Below are positions 30,984 through 39,100 of a stretch of 64,000 nt of DNA, piece after piece (the first letter of the stretch is position 1; each line of letters begins with the position of its first letter). Source of the stretch: Arthrobacter celericrescens (GTDB taxonomy: Bacteria; Actinomycetota; Actinomycetes; Actinomycetales; Micrococcaceae); the NCBI RefSeq assembly GCF_003614925.1, contig NZ_QYLP01000094.1:1-64000 (forward strand), in the 5' to 3' direction. The notes beneath the pieces are model-generated. The model was not told the origin of the DNA and made no database searches. It saw only the letters and a list, made by a program, of their open reading frames with translations. A program made the position numbers and the translations under genes.

Positions 30984-31049
30984 CCCAACTAACTCGCAGT
31001 TGTTGTCGTTTTGAACGCCCATAACGACAACAACTGCCAGTCAGTTGGG
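30984..31049. repeat. Complete dispersed palindromic repeat (copy 1)
   Basis: Two 27-nt arms, the left beginning CCCAACTAACTCGCAGTTG and the right ending CAGTCAGTTGGG, pair with two mismatches round a 12-nt loop. The copy lies 10 nt after the MFS stop and 46 nt before the DhaKL start. It resembles REP-type elements and could attenuate transcription between the two genes. Related copies are at 54594-54663 and, as halves, at 10620 and 13361. Confidence 0.8.
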
Positions 31050-31094
31050 TCCCCGCCCCCCCATTTCCAGACCAAGAGCTCCAGGAGCCTCCGC

Positions 31095-32837
31095 ATGACC
31101 CGCTTGTTCAACGAACCCGCAGCCTTCGCCGACGAGATGATCGAAGGATTCGTCGCCTCGCACGGCCGCTGGGTACGGCGCGTCTCCGGCGGCGTCGCCC
31201 GCAGCACGAAGAGCATCCCGGACACGGTGGCGCTGGTGATCGGCGGCGGCTCCGGTCACTACCCCGCGTTCGCCGGCCTCGTGGGCCAGGGCCTGGCCCA
31301 CGGCGCCGCGATGGGAAACCTCTTCGCTTCCCCCTCCGCGCAGCAGGTCTACAACGTGGCCAAAGCTGCTTCCAACGGCGGCGGCGTGCTGCTGGGCTAC
31401 GGGAACTACGCCGGGGACGTCCTGCATTTCACCCAGGCCCAGGACAAGCTCCGCGCCGAGGGCATCGATTGCCGCAGCATCGCCGTGACGGACGACATCT
31501 CCTCCGCACCGCTGGCCGAGAAGCACAAGCGGCGCGGCATCGCCGGCGACCTGACCGTGTTCAAGGTGGCCGCAGCGGCCGCCGAAGCCGGCTACTCCCT
31601 GGACGCCGTCGTCGGGATCGCTGAACGCGCCAACGACCGGACCCGCTCCTTCGGCGTCGCGTTCACCGGCTGCACCCTGCCGGGCGCCCCGGAGCCGCTG
31701 TTCACCGTCCCGGCGGGTCGGATGGCCGTGGGCATGGGCATCCACGGCGAGCCGGGCATCGCCGAAACGGACATCCCGACGGCGGACGAGCTCGCCGAAC
31801 TGCTGGTCAAGGACCTCCTGGCGGAGGTCCCCGAGGGCCTGTCCGTGGAGGGCGCCCGCGTTGTCCCGATCCTCAACGGGCTGGGTTCGGTGAAGTACGA
31901 GGAACTCTTCGTGGTCTACCGCCGGGTGGCGCAGCTGCTGGCCGAGGCCGGGATCGAGGCCGTGGACCCGCAGGTAGGCGAGCTCGTCACCAGCTTTGAC
32001 ATGGCCGGCACCTCCCTCACCCTGTTCTGGCTGGATGCCGAACTCGAGGAACTCTGGCTGGCTCCCGCCGACGCCCCGGCTTTCCGGCGCGGCGCCGTCA
32101 CCGCCCAGGCGCTCGACGCCGACGAACTCGCCGCCGGCGCGGAACAGGAAGCGGTCATCCCGGACGCCTCGGACGAATCCCGGGCCGCGGCCCCCGCCGT
32201 GCTGGCCGCTCTGGACGCCGCGAAGGCCGTGATCGACGCGAACGTGGCCGAGCTGGGACGGATCGACGCGATCGCCGGCGACGGCGACCATGGCATCGGC
32301 ATGGAACGCGGAGTCCACGCCGCAGCAGCAGCCGCTGCGGACGCCGTCGAACGTGGCGCAGGTGCCGGGACCACCCTGTTCCTGGCCGCGGACGCCTGGG
32401 CCGACAAGGCCGGCGGCACCTCCGGTGCGCTGTGGGGCATGGCCCTGCGCGCCGTCGGGCAGGCAGTGGGCGACACGGAGGCCCCGAACGCCGCCGCAGT
32501 GGCTGCGGGCGTGGCCGAGGCCAAGCGCTCCATCATGGACTTCGGCCGGGCCAAGGTGGGCGATAAGACCCTCGTTGACGTGCTGTCCCCGTTCAGCGAC
32601 GCCCTCACCGCCGCCGTCCAGGGCGGGGCCTCCCTCCGCGAATCCTGGGGCGCCGCCGCGGCCGTCGCCGAACAGGCCGCCGAAGCCACCGCAAACCTGC
32701 TGCCCGTCATGGGCCGCGCCCGCCCGCACGCCGAAAAGAGCCTCGGAACGCCCGACGCCGGAGCCGTCTCGATGGCGCTGATCGTCCGGGCCATCCACAA
32801 CACCCTCGTAGAGAACACTGTTAAGGAGAACGCATGA
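31095..32837 (+). CDS. lerK: Fused DhaK-DhaL kinase, L-erythrulose 1-kinase-like
   Basis: A 580-residue ATP-dependent ketose kinase. DhaK (about 1-330) has [21 protein letters not shown] and the MGIHGEPG segment with the substrate-binding His. DhaL (about 385-580) has the Mg/ATP motif [15 protein letters not shown]. In mycobacteria fused proteins of this class phosphorylate L- or D-erythrulose rather than dihydroxyacetone. Here the two following genes encode the RpiB-like and TPI-like isomerases that act on erythrulose phosphates, so L-erythrulose 1-kinase is my preferred role; dihydroxyacetone kinase is the alternative. The ATG at 31095 has AGGAG at 7 nt and the stop overlaps the next start. 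Confidence 0.82.
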   Translation: MTRLFNEPAAFADEMIEGFVASHGRWVRRVSGGVARSTKSIPDTVALVIGGGSGHYPAFAGLVGQGLAHGAAMGNLFASPSAQQVYNVAKAASNGGGVLLGYGNYAGDVLHFTQAQDKLRAEGIDCRSIAVTDDISSAPLAEKHKRRGIAGDLTVFKVAAAAAEAGYSLDAVVGIAERANDRTRSFGVAFTGCTLPGAPEPLFTVPAGRMAVGMGIHGEPGIAETDIPTADELAELLVKDLLAEVPEGLSVEGARVVPILNGLGSVKYEELFVVYRRVAQLLAEAGIEAVDPQVGELVTSFDMAGTSLTLFWLDAELEELWLAPADAPAFRRGAVTAQALDADELAAGAEQEAVIPDASDESRAAAPAVLAALDAAKAVIDANVAELGRIDAIAGDGDHGIGMERGVHAAAAAAADAVERGAGAGTTLFLAADAWADKAGGTSGALWGMALRAVGQAVGDTEAPNAAAVAAGVAEAKRSIMDFGRAKVGDKTLVDVLSPFSDALTAAVQGGASLRESWGAAAAVAEQAAEATANLLPVMGRARPHAEKSLGTPDAGAVSMALIVRAIHNTLVENTVKENA

Positions 32838-33304
32838 GCGCCAAACTGCGCCTGGTCATCGGATCGGACGACGCCGGATTCGAATACAAGGAAGCCCTCA
32901 AGGCCGACCTCGAAGCCAACCCCCTGGTGGAATCAGTGACCGACGTCGGAGTGGACGCCACCTCCCACACCCCCTACCCGTCCGTGGCGATCGCCGCCGC
33001 TGAGCTGATCGCCGCCGGCAAGGCCGACCGTGCCCTCCTGGTCTGCGGCACCGGCCTGGGCGTGGCGATCGCGGCGAACAAGGTCCCGGGCATCCGCGCC
33101 GTCACTGCCCATGACTCCTTCTCCGTGGAACGGTCCGTCCTGTCCAACAACGCCCAGGTGCTCACCATGGGCCAGCGCGTGGTCGGCCTGGAACTGGCCC
33201 GCCGCCTGGCCAAGGAATGGCTCACGTACACCTTCGACGAAACCTCTGCCTCGGCCGGGAAAGTCACGCTGATTAAGGACTACGAGGGTGTCACGTCCTG
33301 CTAA
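32834..33304 (+). CDS. RpiB-family sugar-phosphate isomerase (D-erythrulose 4-phosphate isomerase-like)
   Basis: A 156-residue RpiB/LacAB-family isomerase. [12 protein letters not shown] at the N-terminus, [15 protein letters not shown] with the catalytic cysteine, and [21 protein letters not shown] are typical. RpiB itself interconverts ribose 5-phosphate and ribulose 5-phosphate. Paralogues next to erythrulose kinases (EryI/DerI) convert D-erythrulose 4-phosphate to D-erythrose 4-phosphate, and the operon favours that role. It overlaps the kinase by ATGA and the TPI-like gene by 17 nt. Confidence 0.85.
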   Translation: MSAKLRLVIGSDDAGFEYKEALKADLEANPLVESVTDVGVDATSHTPYPSVAIAAAELIAAGKADRALLVCGTGLGVAIAANKVPGIRAVTAHDSFSVERSVLSNNAQVLTMGQRVVGLELARRLAKEWLTYTFDETSASAGKVTLIKDYEGVTSC

Positions 33305-34097
33305 GCCCCAGGGCCCCGGCGCGGTGATCGGCGTCAGCCTGAAGATGTACTTCGGCTACCAGCGTTCGGTGGACTACTGCCGCGAGGTCGCAACCATCGC
33401 ACTGAAGCATCCGGCGGTCGCCAGCGGCGACATCGAGGTGTTCGTCCTGCCGGTCCTGCCTGCCCTGCCCGAAGCGGCCCGGATCCTGGGCGCGGCCGGC
33501 GTGGGCACCGGGGCGCAGGACATCTTCTGGGAAGACGAAGGCGCCTACACCGGCGAAGTCGGCGGCACCACCGTCGCTGAGCTGGGTGGGCGGTATGTGG
33601 AAGTCGGCCACGCGGAGCGCCGCCGCATCTTCGGCGAGGACGACCGGATCATCGGGCTCAAGACTGCCGCGGCCTACCGCAACGGCCTCACCCCGGTCCT
33701 CTGCGTCGGCGAACTCACCGCCGGCTCCCCCGAGGAAGCCATTGCCCAGTGCACCGCGGAGATCGACGCCGCCCTCAACCGCGCGGCAACGCTCGGCCCC
33801 GTCGGCCGGACCATCGTGGCCTACGAGCCGCAGTGGGCCATCGGGGCACCCGAGCCGGCCACACCGGATTACATCAGCGCCGTGGTCCGCGGCCTCGACG
33901 AGCACCTGCGCTCCCTGCCGGGACAGGAAGACAGCCGGGTCATCTACGGCGGCAGCGCCGGACCGGGCCTCATCACGGAACTGGACACCGCCGTCGCCGG
34001 CTTGTTCCTGGGCCGCTTCGCGCACGACCCCGCCGCGCTGAAGGCCATCCTGGACGAAACCGCCGCACGGCTGGCCGCGAAGCAGGTGGCAGCATGA
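33288..34097 (+). CDS. Triosephosphate isomerase-like enzyme (L-erythrulose 1-phosphate isomerase-like)
   Basis: A 269-residue TIM-family isomerase with a divergent active site. The lysine lies in [11 protein letters not shown] rather than the NWKMN of glycolytic TPI. The His motif is GHAERRRIF instead of GHSERR, and the catalytic Glu is in [11 protein letters not shown]. These changes, together with the neighbours, match EryH/LerI-type enzymes that convert L-erythrulose 1-phosphate to D-erythrulose 4-phosphate. It starts at a GTG inside the end of the RpiB-like gene and its stop overlaps the next start as ATGA. Confidence 0.82.
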   Translation: MSRPAKPQGPGAVIGVSLKMYFGYQRSVDYCREVATIALKHPAVASGDIEVFVLPVLPALPEAARILGAAGVGTGAQDIFWEDEGAYTGEVGGTTVAELGGRYVEVGHAERRRIFGEDDRIIGLKTAAAYRNGLTPVLCVGELTAGSPEEAIAQCTAEIDAALNRAATLGPVGRTIVAYEPQWAIGAPEPATPDYISAVVRGLDEHLRSLPGQEDSRVIYGGSAGPGLITELDTAVAGLFLGRFAHDPAALKAILDETAARLAAKQVAA

Positions 34098-34906
34098 GCC
34101 GGGTCGGCCAAAGCAGGATCGGGCTCAGCAGCTACGCGTTCTTCTGGCAGCTCTCGGACCAGGTCAGCGAACCGCTGAGCATCCACGATGCCCTGCGGAA
34201 AGCGGCAGGGCTAGGCGTGGACCTGTTCCAGATCTGCGACTACGCACCGCTGGAAGGAATGGACGACGCCGGCCTCGCCGCCGTCCGCGCGACGGCCGAC
34301 GAACTGGGGATCACCCTGGAAGTCGGGACGAAGGGCATCCGTCCGGAACACCTGCGCCGCTTCCTGCACATCGCACAGGTCCTGGGTTCGGACATCCTCC
34401 GAACCATGTTCAACGTCCCCGGCCACACCCCGGACAACGAGGAAGCCACCGCCATCTTCACCGAGGTTCTTCCCGCGTTCGAGGCAGCCGGGGTGCGGAT
34501 CGCCGTCGAAACCTATGAACAGGTCCCCACGGAACGGATCCTCGCGGTGGTGAAGCAGGTCAACAGTCCGTACCTCGGAATCTGCAGCGACCCTGCCAAC
34601 ACGGTCGCTGCGCTGGAGATGCCGCGTGAGGTGATTGACGCCGTCGGGCCTTATGTCCTGAACATGCACATCAAAGACTTTGCGTTCAGCCGCAAGCAGG
34701 GATGGGTCGGGTTCACGTACTCGGGCGCACCCCTGGGCGAAGGCCTTCTCGACTACGACTACATGGTCGAAAAGATCCAGCCCAAAACCAGAAACATCAA
34801 CCAAATCGTCGAGCACTGGCTGCCCTGGCAGGACTCCGAAGCGGAGACCATCCGCCTCGAAAACCAGTGGACCCAACAAAGCCTCGATTTCCTAAGGAGC
34901 AAGTGA
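34094..34906 (+). CDS. Sugar-phosphate isomerase/epimerase-type TIM barrel, candidate 3-oxo-isoapionate decarboxylase
   Basis: A 270-residue AP-endonuclease-2/xylose-isomerase-like TIM barrel. Likely metal ligands lie in IAVETYEQ, GICSDPANTV, LNMHIKDF and the C-terminal IVEHWLPW. The family includes isomerases, epimerases and decarboxylases of keto acids. It sits between the TPI-like gene and the ApnO-like gene. The product of ApnO is 3-oxo-isoapionate, and a decarboxylase (OiaC) is needed to give L-erythrulose for the kinase upstream, so I infer that role. The ATG overlaps the previous stop. Homology alone would support only isomerase/epimerase. Confidence 0.72.
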   Translation: MSRVGQSRIGLSSYAFFWQLSDQVSEPLSIHDALRKAAGLGVDLFQICDYAPLEGMDDAGLAAVRATADELGITLEVGTKGIRPEHLRRFLHIAQVLGSDILRTMFNVPGHTPDNEEATAIFTEVLPAFEAAGVRIAVETYEQVPTERILAVVKQVNSPYLGICSDPANTVAALEMPREVIDAVGPYVLNMHIKDFAFSRKQGWVGFTYSGAPLGEGLLDYDYMVEKIQPKTRNINQIVEHWLPWQDSEAETIRLENQWTQQSLDFLRSK

Positions 34907-34907
34907 A

Positions 34908-35768
34908 ATGTCAGCAGAAACTTTGACCGTCGCCGTCATCGGAGCCGGAGGCAAGATGGGGATGCGCGTTTCCCGGAACCTCCAGAAGTCCAACCACACC
35001 GTCTTCTACAGCGAGAACTCCCCCGCCGGCCAGGAGCGCGTCCAGGCCGAAGGCCGCGACATCACCGCCACCGACGACGCCGTGAAGGGCGCCGACGTCG
35101 TGATCCTCGCCGTCCCGGACACCGTCCTGGGCGTCGTCTCCGAAGGCGTGGTCCCGCAGATGAAGTCCGGCGCGATCCTCCTGACCCTTGACCCTGCCGC
35201 CGCCTACGCCGGCCTGCTGGCCAAGCGCGACGACGTGGTGCAGGCCGTCGCCCACCCGTGCCACCCGTCCGTGTTCCTGGAGCGCACCACCAAGGAAGAA
35301 TGGGCCGACACCTTCGGCGGCGAAGGCGCACCGCAGAACGTAGTAGCAGCCATCGATGACGACGCCCCCACCGCAACCCGCGACGCAGCCGAAGCCGTCA
35401 TCCGCACCATCTACGCACCCGTCATCGACGTGCACTGGGTCACCGTCTACCAGCTCGCCGTCCTGGAACCCACCCTGGTGGAGACCGTGGCCTGCATGAT
35501 CGGCACCCTGCTCAACGAAGCCCTCCACGAGACCGTCCACACCGTGGGCGTCCCCGAGGAAGCCGCCAAGGCCATGCTGTTCGGCCACGTGCAGATCGCC
35601 CTCACCAACGCCCTGCGCGGTTCCAACCCGTTCTCCGAGGCCTGCGAAATCGCCATCCAGTACGGCAAGGACACCATCATCAAGGACGACTGGAAGAAGA
35701 TCTTCGACGACTCCGAACTGGACAACGTCATCGCCAAGATGCTGAAACTGGACGCCGTCAAGCGCTAG
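34908..35768 (+). CDS. apnO: D-apionate oxidoisomerase-like dehydrogenase
   Basis: A 286-residue NAD-binding protein with the Rossmann motif VIGAGGKMGMRVSRNL and the C-terminal domain of the phosphogluconate-dehydrogenase-C type (HPCHPSVFLERTTKEEW, CMIGTLLNEALHETVHTVGV). This architecture fits D-apionate oxidoisomerase, which oxidises D-apionate with a hydroxymethyl migration to 3-oxo-isoapionate. Its position, 1 nt after the candidate decarboxylase, and the lactonase-like gene in the same block support this. A simple hydroxyacid dehydrogenase is the fallback. It is the last gene of the operon; the next feature is tRNA-Cys. Confidence 0.75.
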   Translation: MSAETLTVAVIGAGGKMGMRVSRNLQKSNHTVFYSENSPAGQERVQAEGRDITATDDAVKGADVVILAVPDTVLGVVSEGVVPQMKSGAILLTLDPAAAYAGLLAKRDDVVQAVAHPCHPSVFLERTTKEEWADTFGGEGAPQNVVAAIDDDAPTATRDAAEAVIRTIYAPVIDVHWVTVYQLAVLEPTLVETVACMIGTLLNEALHETVHTVGVPEEAAKAMLFGHVQIALTNALRGSNPFSEACEIAIQYGKDTIIKDDWKKIFDDSELDNVIAKMLKLDAVKR

Positions 35769-35857
35769 CTCCACCGCGTCACACGGCGCAAAGCAAGGCA
35801 ACATCGGGACATTCCGGGCAACCCGGCGTCGCGCTTCGAAAGGCGGCGAAAACAATG

Positions 35858-35887
35858 TTGGCCGGGCCCCACGGGCCTGCCTAGTCT
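35858..35887 (+). promoter_or_regulatory. Promoter of the tRNA-Cys gene
   Basis: TTGGCC (35858-35863) and TAGTCT (35882-35887) are 18 nt apart, and the -10 ends 7 nt before the first base of the tRNA. The remaining 90 nt between the apnO stop and this promoter show no gene and no strong terminator. Confidence 0.6.
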
Positions 35888-35894
35888 CGATGCA

Positions 35895-35965
35895 CGTGGT
35901 GTACCCAAGAGGCCAGGGAGCTGCCTGCAAAGCAGCGCACGCGGGTTCGAATCCCGCCACCACGT
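35895..35965 (+). tRNA. tRNA-Cys (anticodon GCA)
   Basis: A 71-nt cloverleaf. The acceptor stem is CGTGGTG with CACCACG, the anticodon stem is GCTGC/GCAGC with loop CTGCAAA (GCA at 35927-35929), and the T arm is GCGGG-TTCGAAT-CCCGC. Base 35965 is T, the discriminator base expected for tRNA-Cys. U8 and A9 are in place. The CCA end is not encoded. Confidence 0.95.
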
Positions 35966-36102
35966 CTCAGGCGTCGCAGCGGCAACGCCCCCATTCCGGA
36001 AGCCTTTACCGCCGCCCCGGCGCCAGCCATCATGAGATGAGGCGCAAGGACTTCGCCGACCGCAAGCACGGCCGCTCCTTTGCGCGTCGGAGGCGCAGCG
36101 AC

Positions 36103-39100
36103 ATGGCATCCAGGATCGAGCCGGCGGACGGATTCCTGACCGACTACTACGAGCATGTCGCCGACGACGACGTCCGCAACTACACCCCGGAAACCCTGCT
36201 GGAGCGGGCCCGCTACCACCGCTCCCTGGCCGAACACCGCGAGCCCGGGCAGACGGTCATCGGGGTCCTGAACGAGACCGACGCGAGCCTCGTCGCCATC
36301 GTCACGGACGACTTGCCGTACCTGCTCCCCTCCGCCACCGCCGAAATCGCGCGCGACGCCGCGGCCATCCGGCTGCTCGTGCACCCGGTGTTCAGCGTCG
36401 TCCGCGACCCGGCCACGCACCGCCTGGCCGAGGTCCGCCGGGGACCTCACCGCAAGGGGCTGCCGGCCGGCGTCGAACCTTCCGTTCCGCCCGCCGGGCC
36501 GGAGGCCGCGGAAGAAGACGACGACGGCGGCCACCTCACCGAAGCATGGGTGGCGATCGAGATCCCCCGGCTCGCGGACGAACAGCGGGCAGAGCAGCTC
36601 ACGCAAAGGCTGCACGCCGTCATCGAGGACGTCCGCGCCGCCGCTGAAGACTCGGCCGCCATCCACGAAGAACTGGCCGGCGAGATCCGCCGGCTGGACG
36701 GCGTGCCGGACGGCCGGGAGGCGCAGGAGCTGCTGCATTGGCTGAACGACGGCAACTTCATCTTCCTCGGCTACAGCGGGAAGCGCGGCCTTGGGCTGCT
36801 CCGGAAGGTACCTGCCGGCGGGCCCGTGACCACGATTGGCAGTCCCACATCCGACGCCGGCCAGGGCCGTGCCGGCGTCCTCACCCTTACGAAGTCCGCC
36901 CTCCGCTCCACCGTGCTGCGCCGCGCCTACCTCGACGAAATCAGCCTGGCCGCGGCTGACGGCGACGGGACGGGCTGTACCTTCGTGGGCCTCTTCTCCC
37001 CCGGCTCGGCGGCGCGCTCCGCCCTCGACATCCCGGTCATCAGGGACACCGTGGCGGAGGTGCTGCGGGGCGTCGGCTTTCCGCCCGCATCGCACCACGG
37101 CAAGGAACTGCTGTCCGTCATCGAGGCGTACCCGCGCGACGAGCTTTTCCACATCGACGCCGCACAGCTGGCGGCGCACGCCCGGGACATCCTGCGCCTC
37201 CAGGACCTGCACAGCACCCGCCTGTTCCTTCGTCCGGATTCGTATGGCCGGTTCATGACCGCGCTGGTGTTCCTGCCCCGCGACCGCTACAGCACCGCGG
37301 TGCGGCTGAACATCGAGCGTGAACTGCGGGAGGCTTTCGGATCCGAGGCCATCGAGTTCGAACTCCGCCTGGGGGAATCGGCGATGGCCCGGGTCTTCTT
37401 CCGGATCCTGCTGCCGGACGCCGGCAGCCCCGGCGCGAGCGCCGGTACAACAGCCTCCGGCGCCGCTCCGGCCCTCATCGACTCCGCAGCCCTCGAGCAG
37501 CGGATCATCGCCGCCACCCGCTCCTGGGCGCAAGGCCTGGACGAGGCGCTGCAGGCGCGGTTCCCCGCGGGCGAGGCCTCGCGGCTTTCGCAGCTCTGGG
37601 CCGCAGCCTTCCCGGCCAGCTACAAGGCCGACTACGAGGTCGAGGACGCCGTGGGGGACATCGCGAAGTTCGAGAGCTTCCCGCCCGACGACGGGGAAAC
37701 ACCGGACCCTTTGCTGACCGTATACCGGCGCGCGGGAACGGCGGTGCTGTCCGAGGATGCGCGGATCCGGCTCTACACCACCAGGCCGCAGAGCCTCACC
37801 GAAATCCTGCCGTTCTTCCACAACCTCGGCCTCAAGGTGCTGGACCAGCGGCCGTTCGCCGTGCTGCGCGCCGACGGCCGGCAGTTCTTCCTGTACGACC
37901 TCGGGCTCAAGTATCCGCGCGGGGTGGACCCCCTGGCCACGGGCGACCTCCTGGCGGGCTCGTTCTCCGCGGCCATGCGCGGCGATTCGGAGTCGGACGC
38001 CTTCGACGCGCTGGTCCTCCGGGAAGGCCTCGGATGGCGCCGGACCGCCATCCTGCGCGCCTACGCGAAGTACCTCCGGCAGCTCGGCAGCACCAACTCC
38101 TACGGCTTCATCGCGGATACCCTCCGGGAGAACTCCAAGGCAACGCACGCGCTGCTTGACCTGTTCGAGGCAAAGTTCGATCCCGACACCTTCGCCCCGG
38201 ACCTGTTCGAGCCCGAACTCATCCACCCCGGACCGGCAGGCGGAGACGTGTTCGAGGGGGACGTGTTCGAGGGGCATGACAGCGAGTTCAGCCACCGCAC
38301 CCAGGCCGTGCACGCAGCCCGCACGAAACTGGCCAAAGCCATCGACGCCGTCCCGGGCCTGGACGCGGACCGCCTGCTGCGCTCCCTGGCCAGCCTGGTG
38401 GACGCCACGCTGCGCACCAACTTCTACCTGGGCAAGCCGTACATGAGCTTCAAGCTCAGCCCCGCCGGCATCCCCGCCGCCCCGGAACCCCGGCCGAAGT
38501 TCGAAATCTGGGTCTACTCGCCGCGCGTGGAAGGCGTGCACCTGCGGTTCGGCGCGATAGCCCGCGGCGGCCTGCGCTGGTCGGACCGGCGCGAGGACTT
38601 CCGCACCGAAGTGCTGGGGCTGGTGAAGGCCCAGACGGTCAAGAACGCCGTGATCGTCCCCACCGGGGCCAAGGGCGGATTCTTCCCCAAGCGCCTGCCG
38701 GACCCGGCCGAAGACCGCGCGGCCTGGCTGGCCGAGGGCCAGGAAAGCTACCGGACGTTCGTCCGCGGCCTGTTGGACCTCACGGACAACCTCCTGCCGG
38801 ACGCCGACGGCGGCAACGGCAGTGTGGTGCCGCCGCCCCGGGTGGTGAGGCACGACGGCGACGACTACTACCTCGTGGTCGCCGCGGACAAGGGGACGGC
38901 CGCGTTCTCCGACATCGCCAACGCTCTCGCCGCAGAGTACGGATTCTGGCTCGGCGACGCCTTCGCTTCCGGCGGCTCGGTGGGCTACGACCACAAGCAG
39001 ATGGGCATCACCGCCCGCGGCGCGTGGGAGTCCGTGCGGCACCATTTCAAGGAACTGATGATCGACTCCGGAAGCGAGGACTTCACGGTGGTGGGCATCG

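Noticed and set aside
32834..34097. Housekeeping rpiB and tpiA
   Set aside because: Their active-site differences (TPI) and overlap with an erythrulose-type kinase and apionate genes favour pathway-specific isomerases; the pentose-phosphate or glycolytic roles remain only fallback options.
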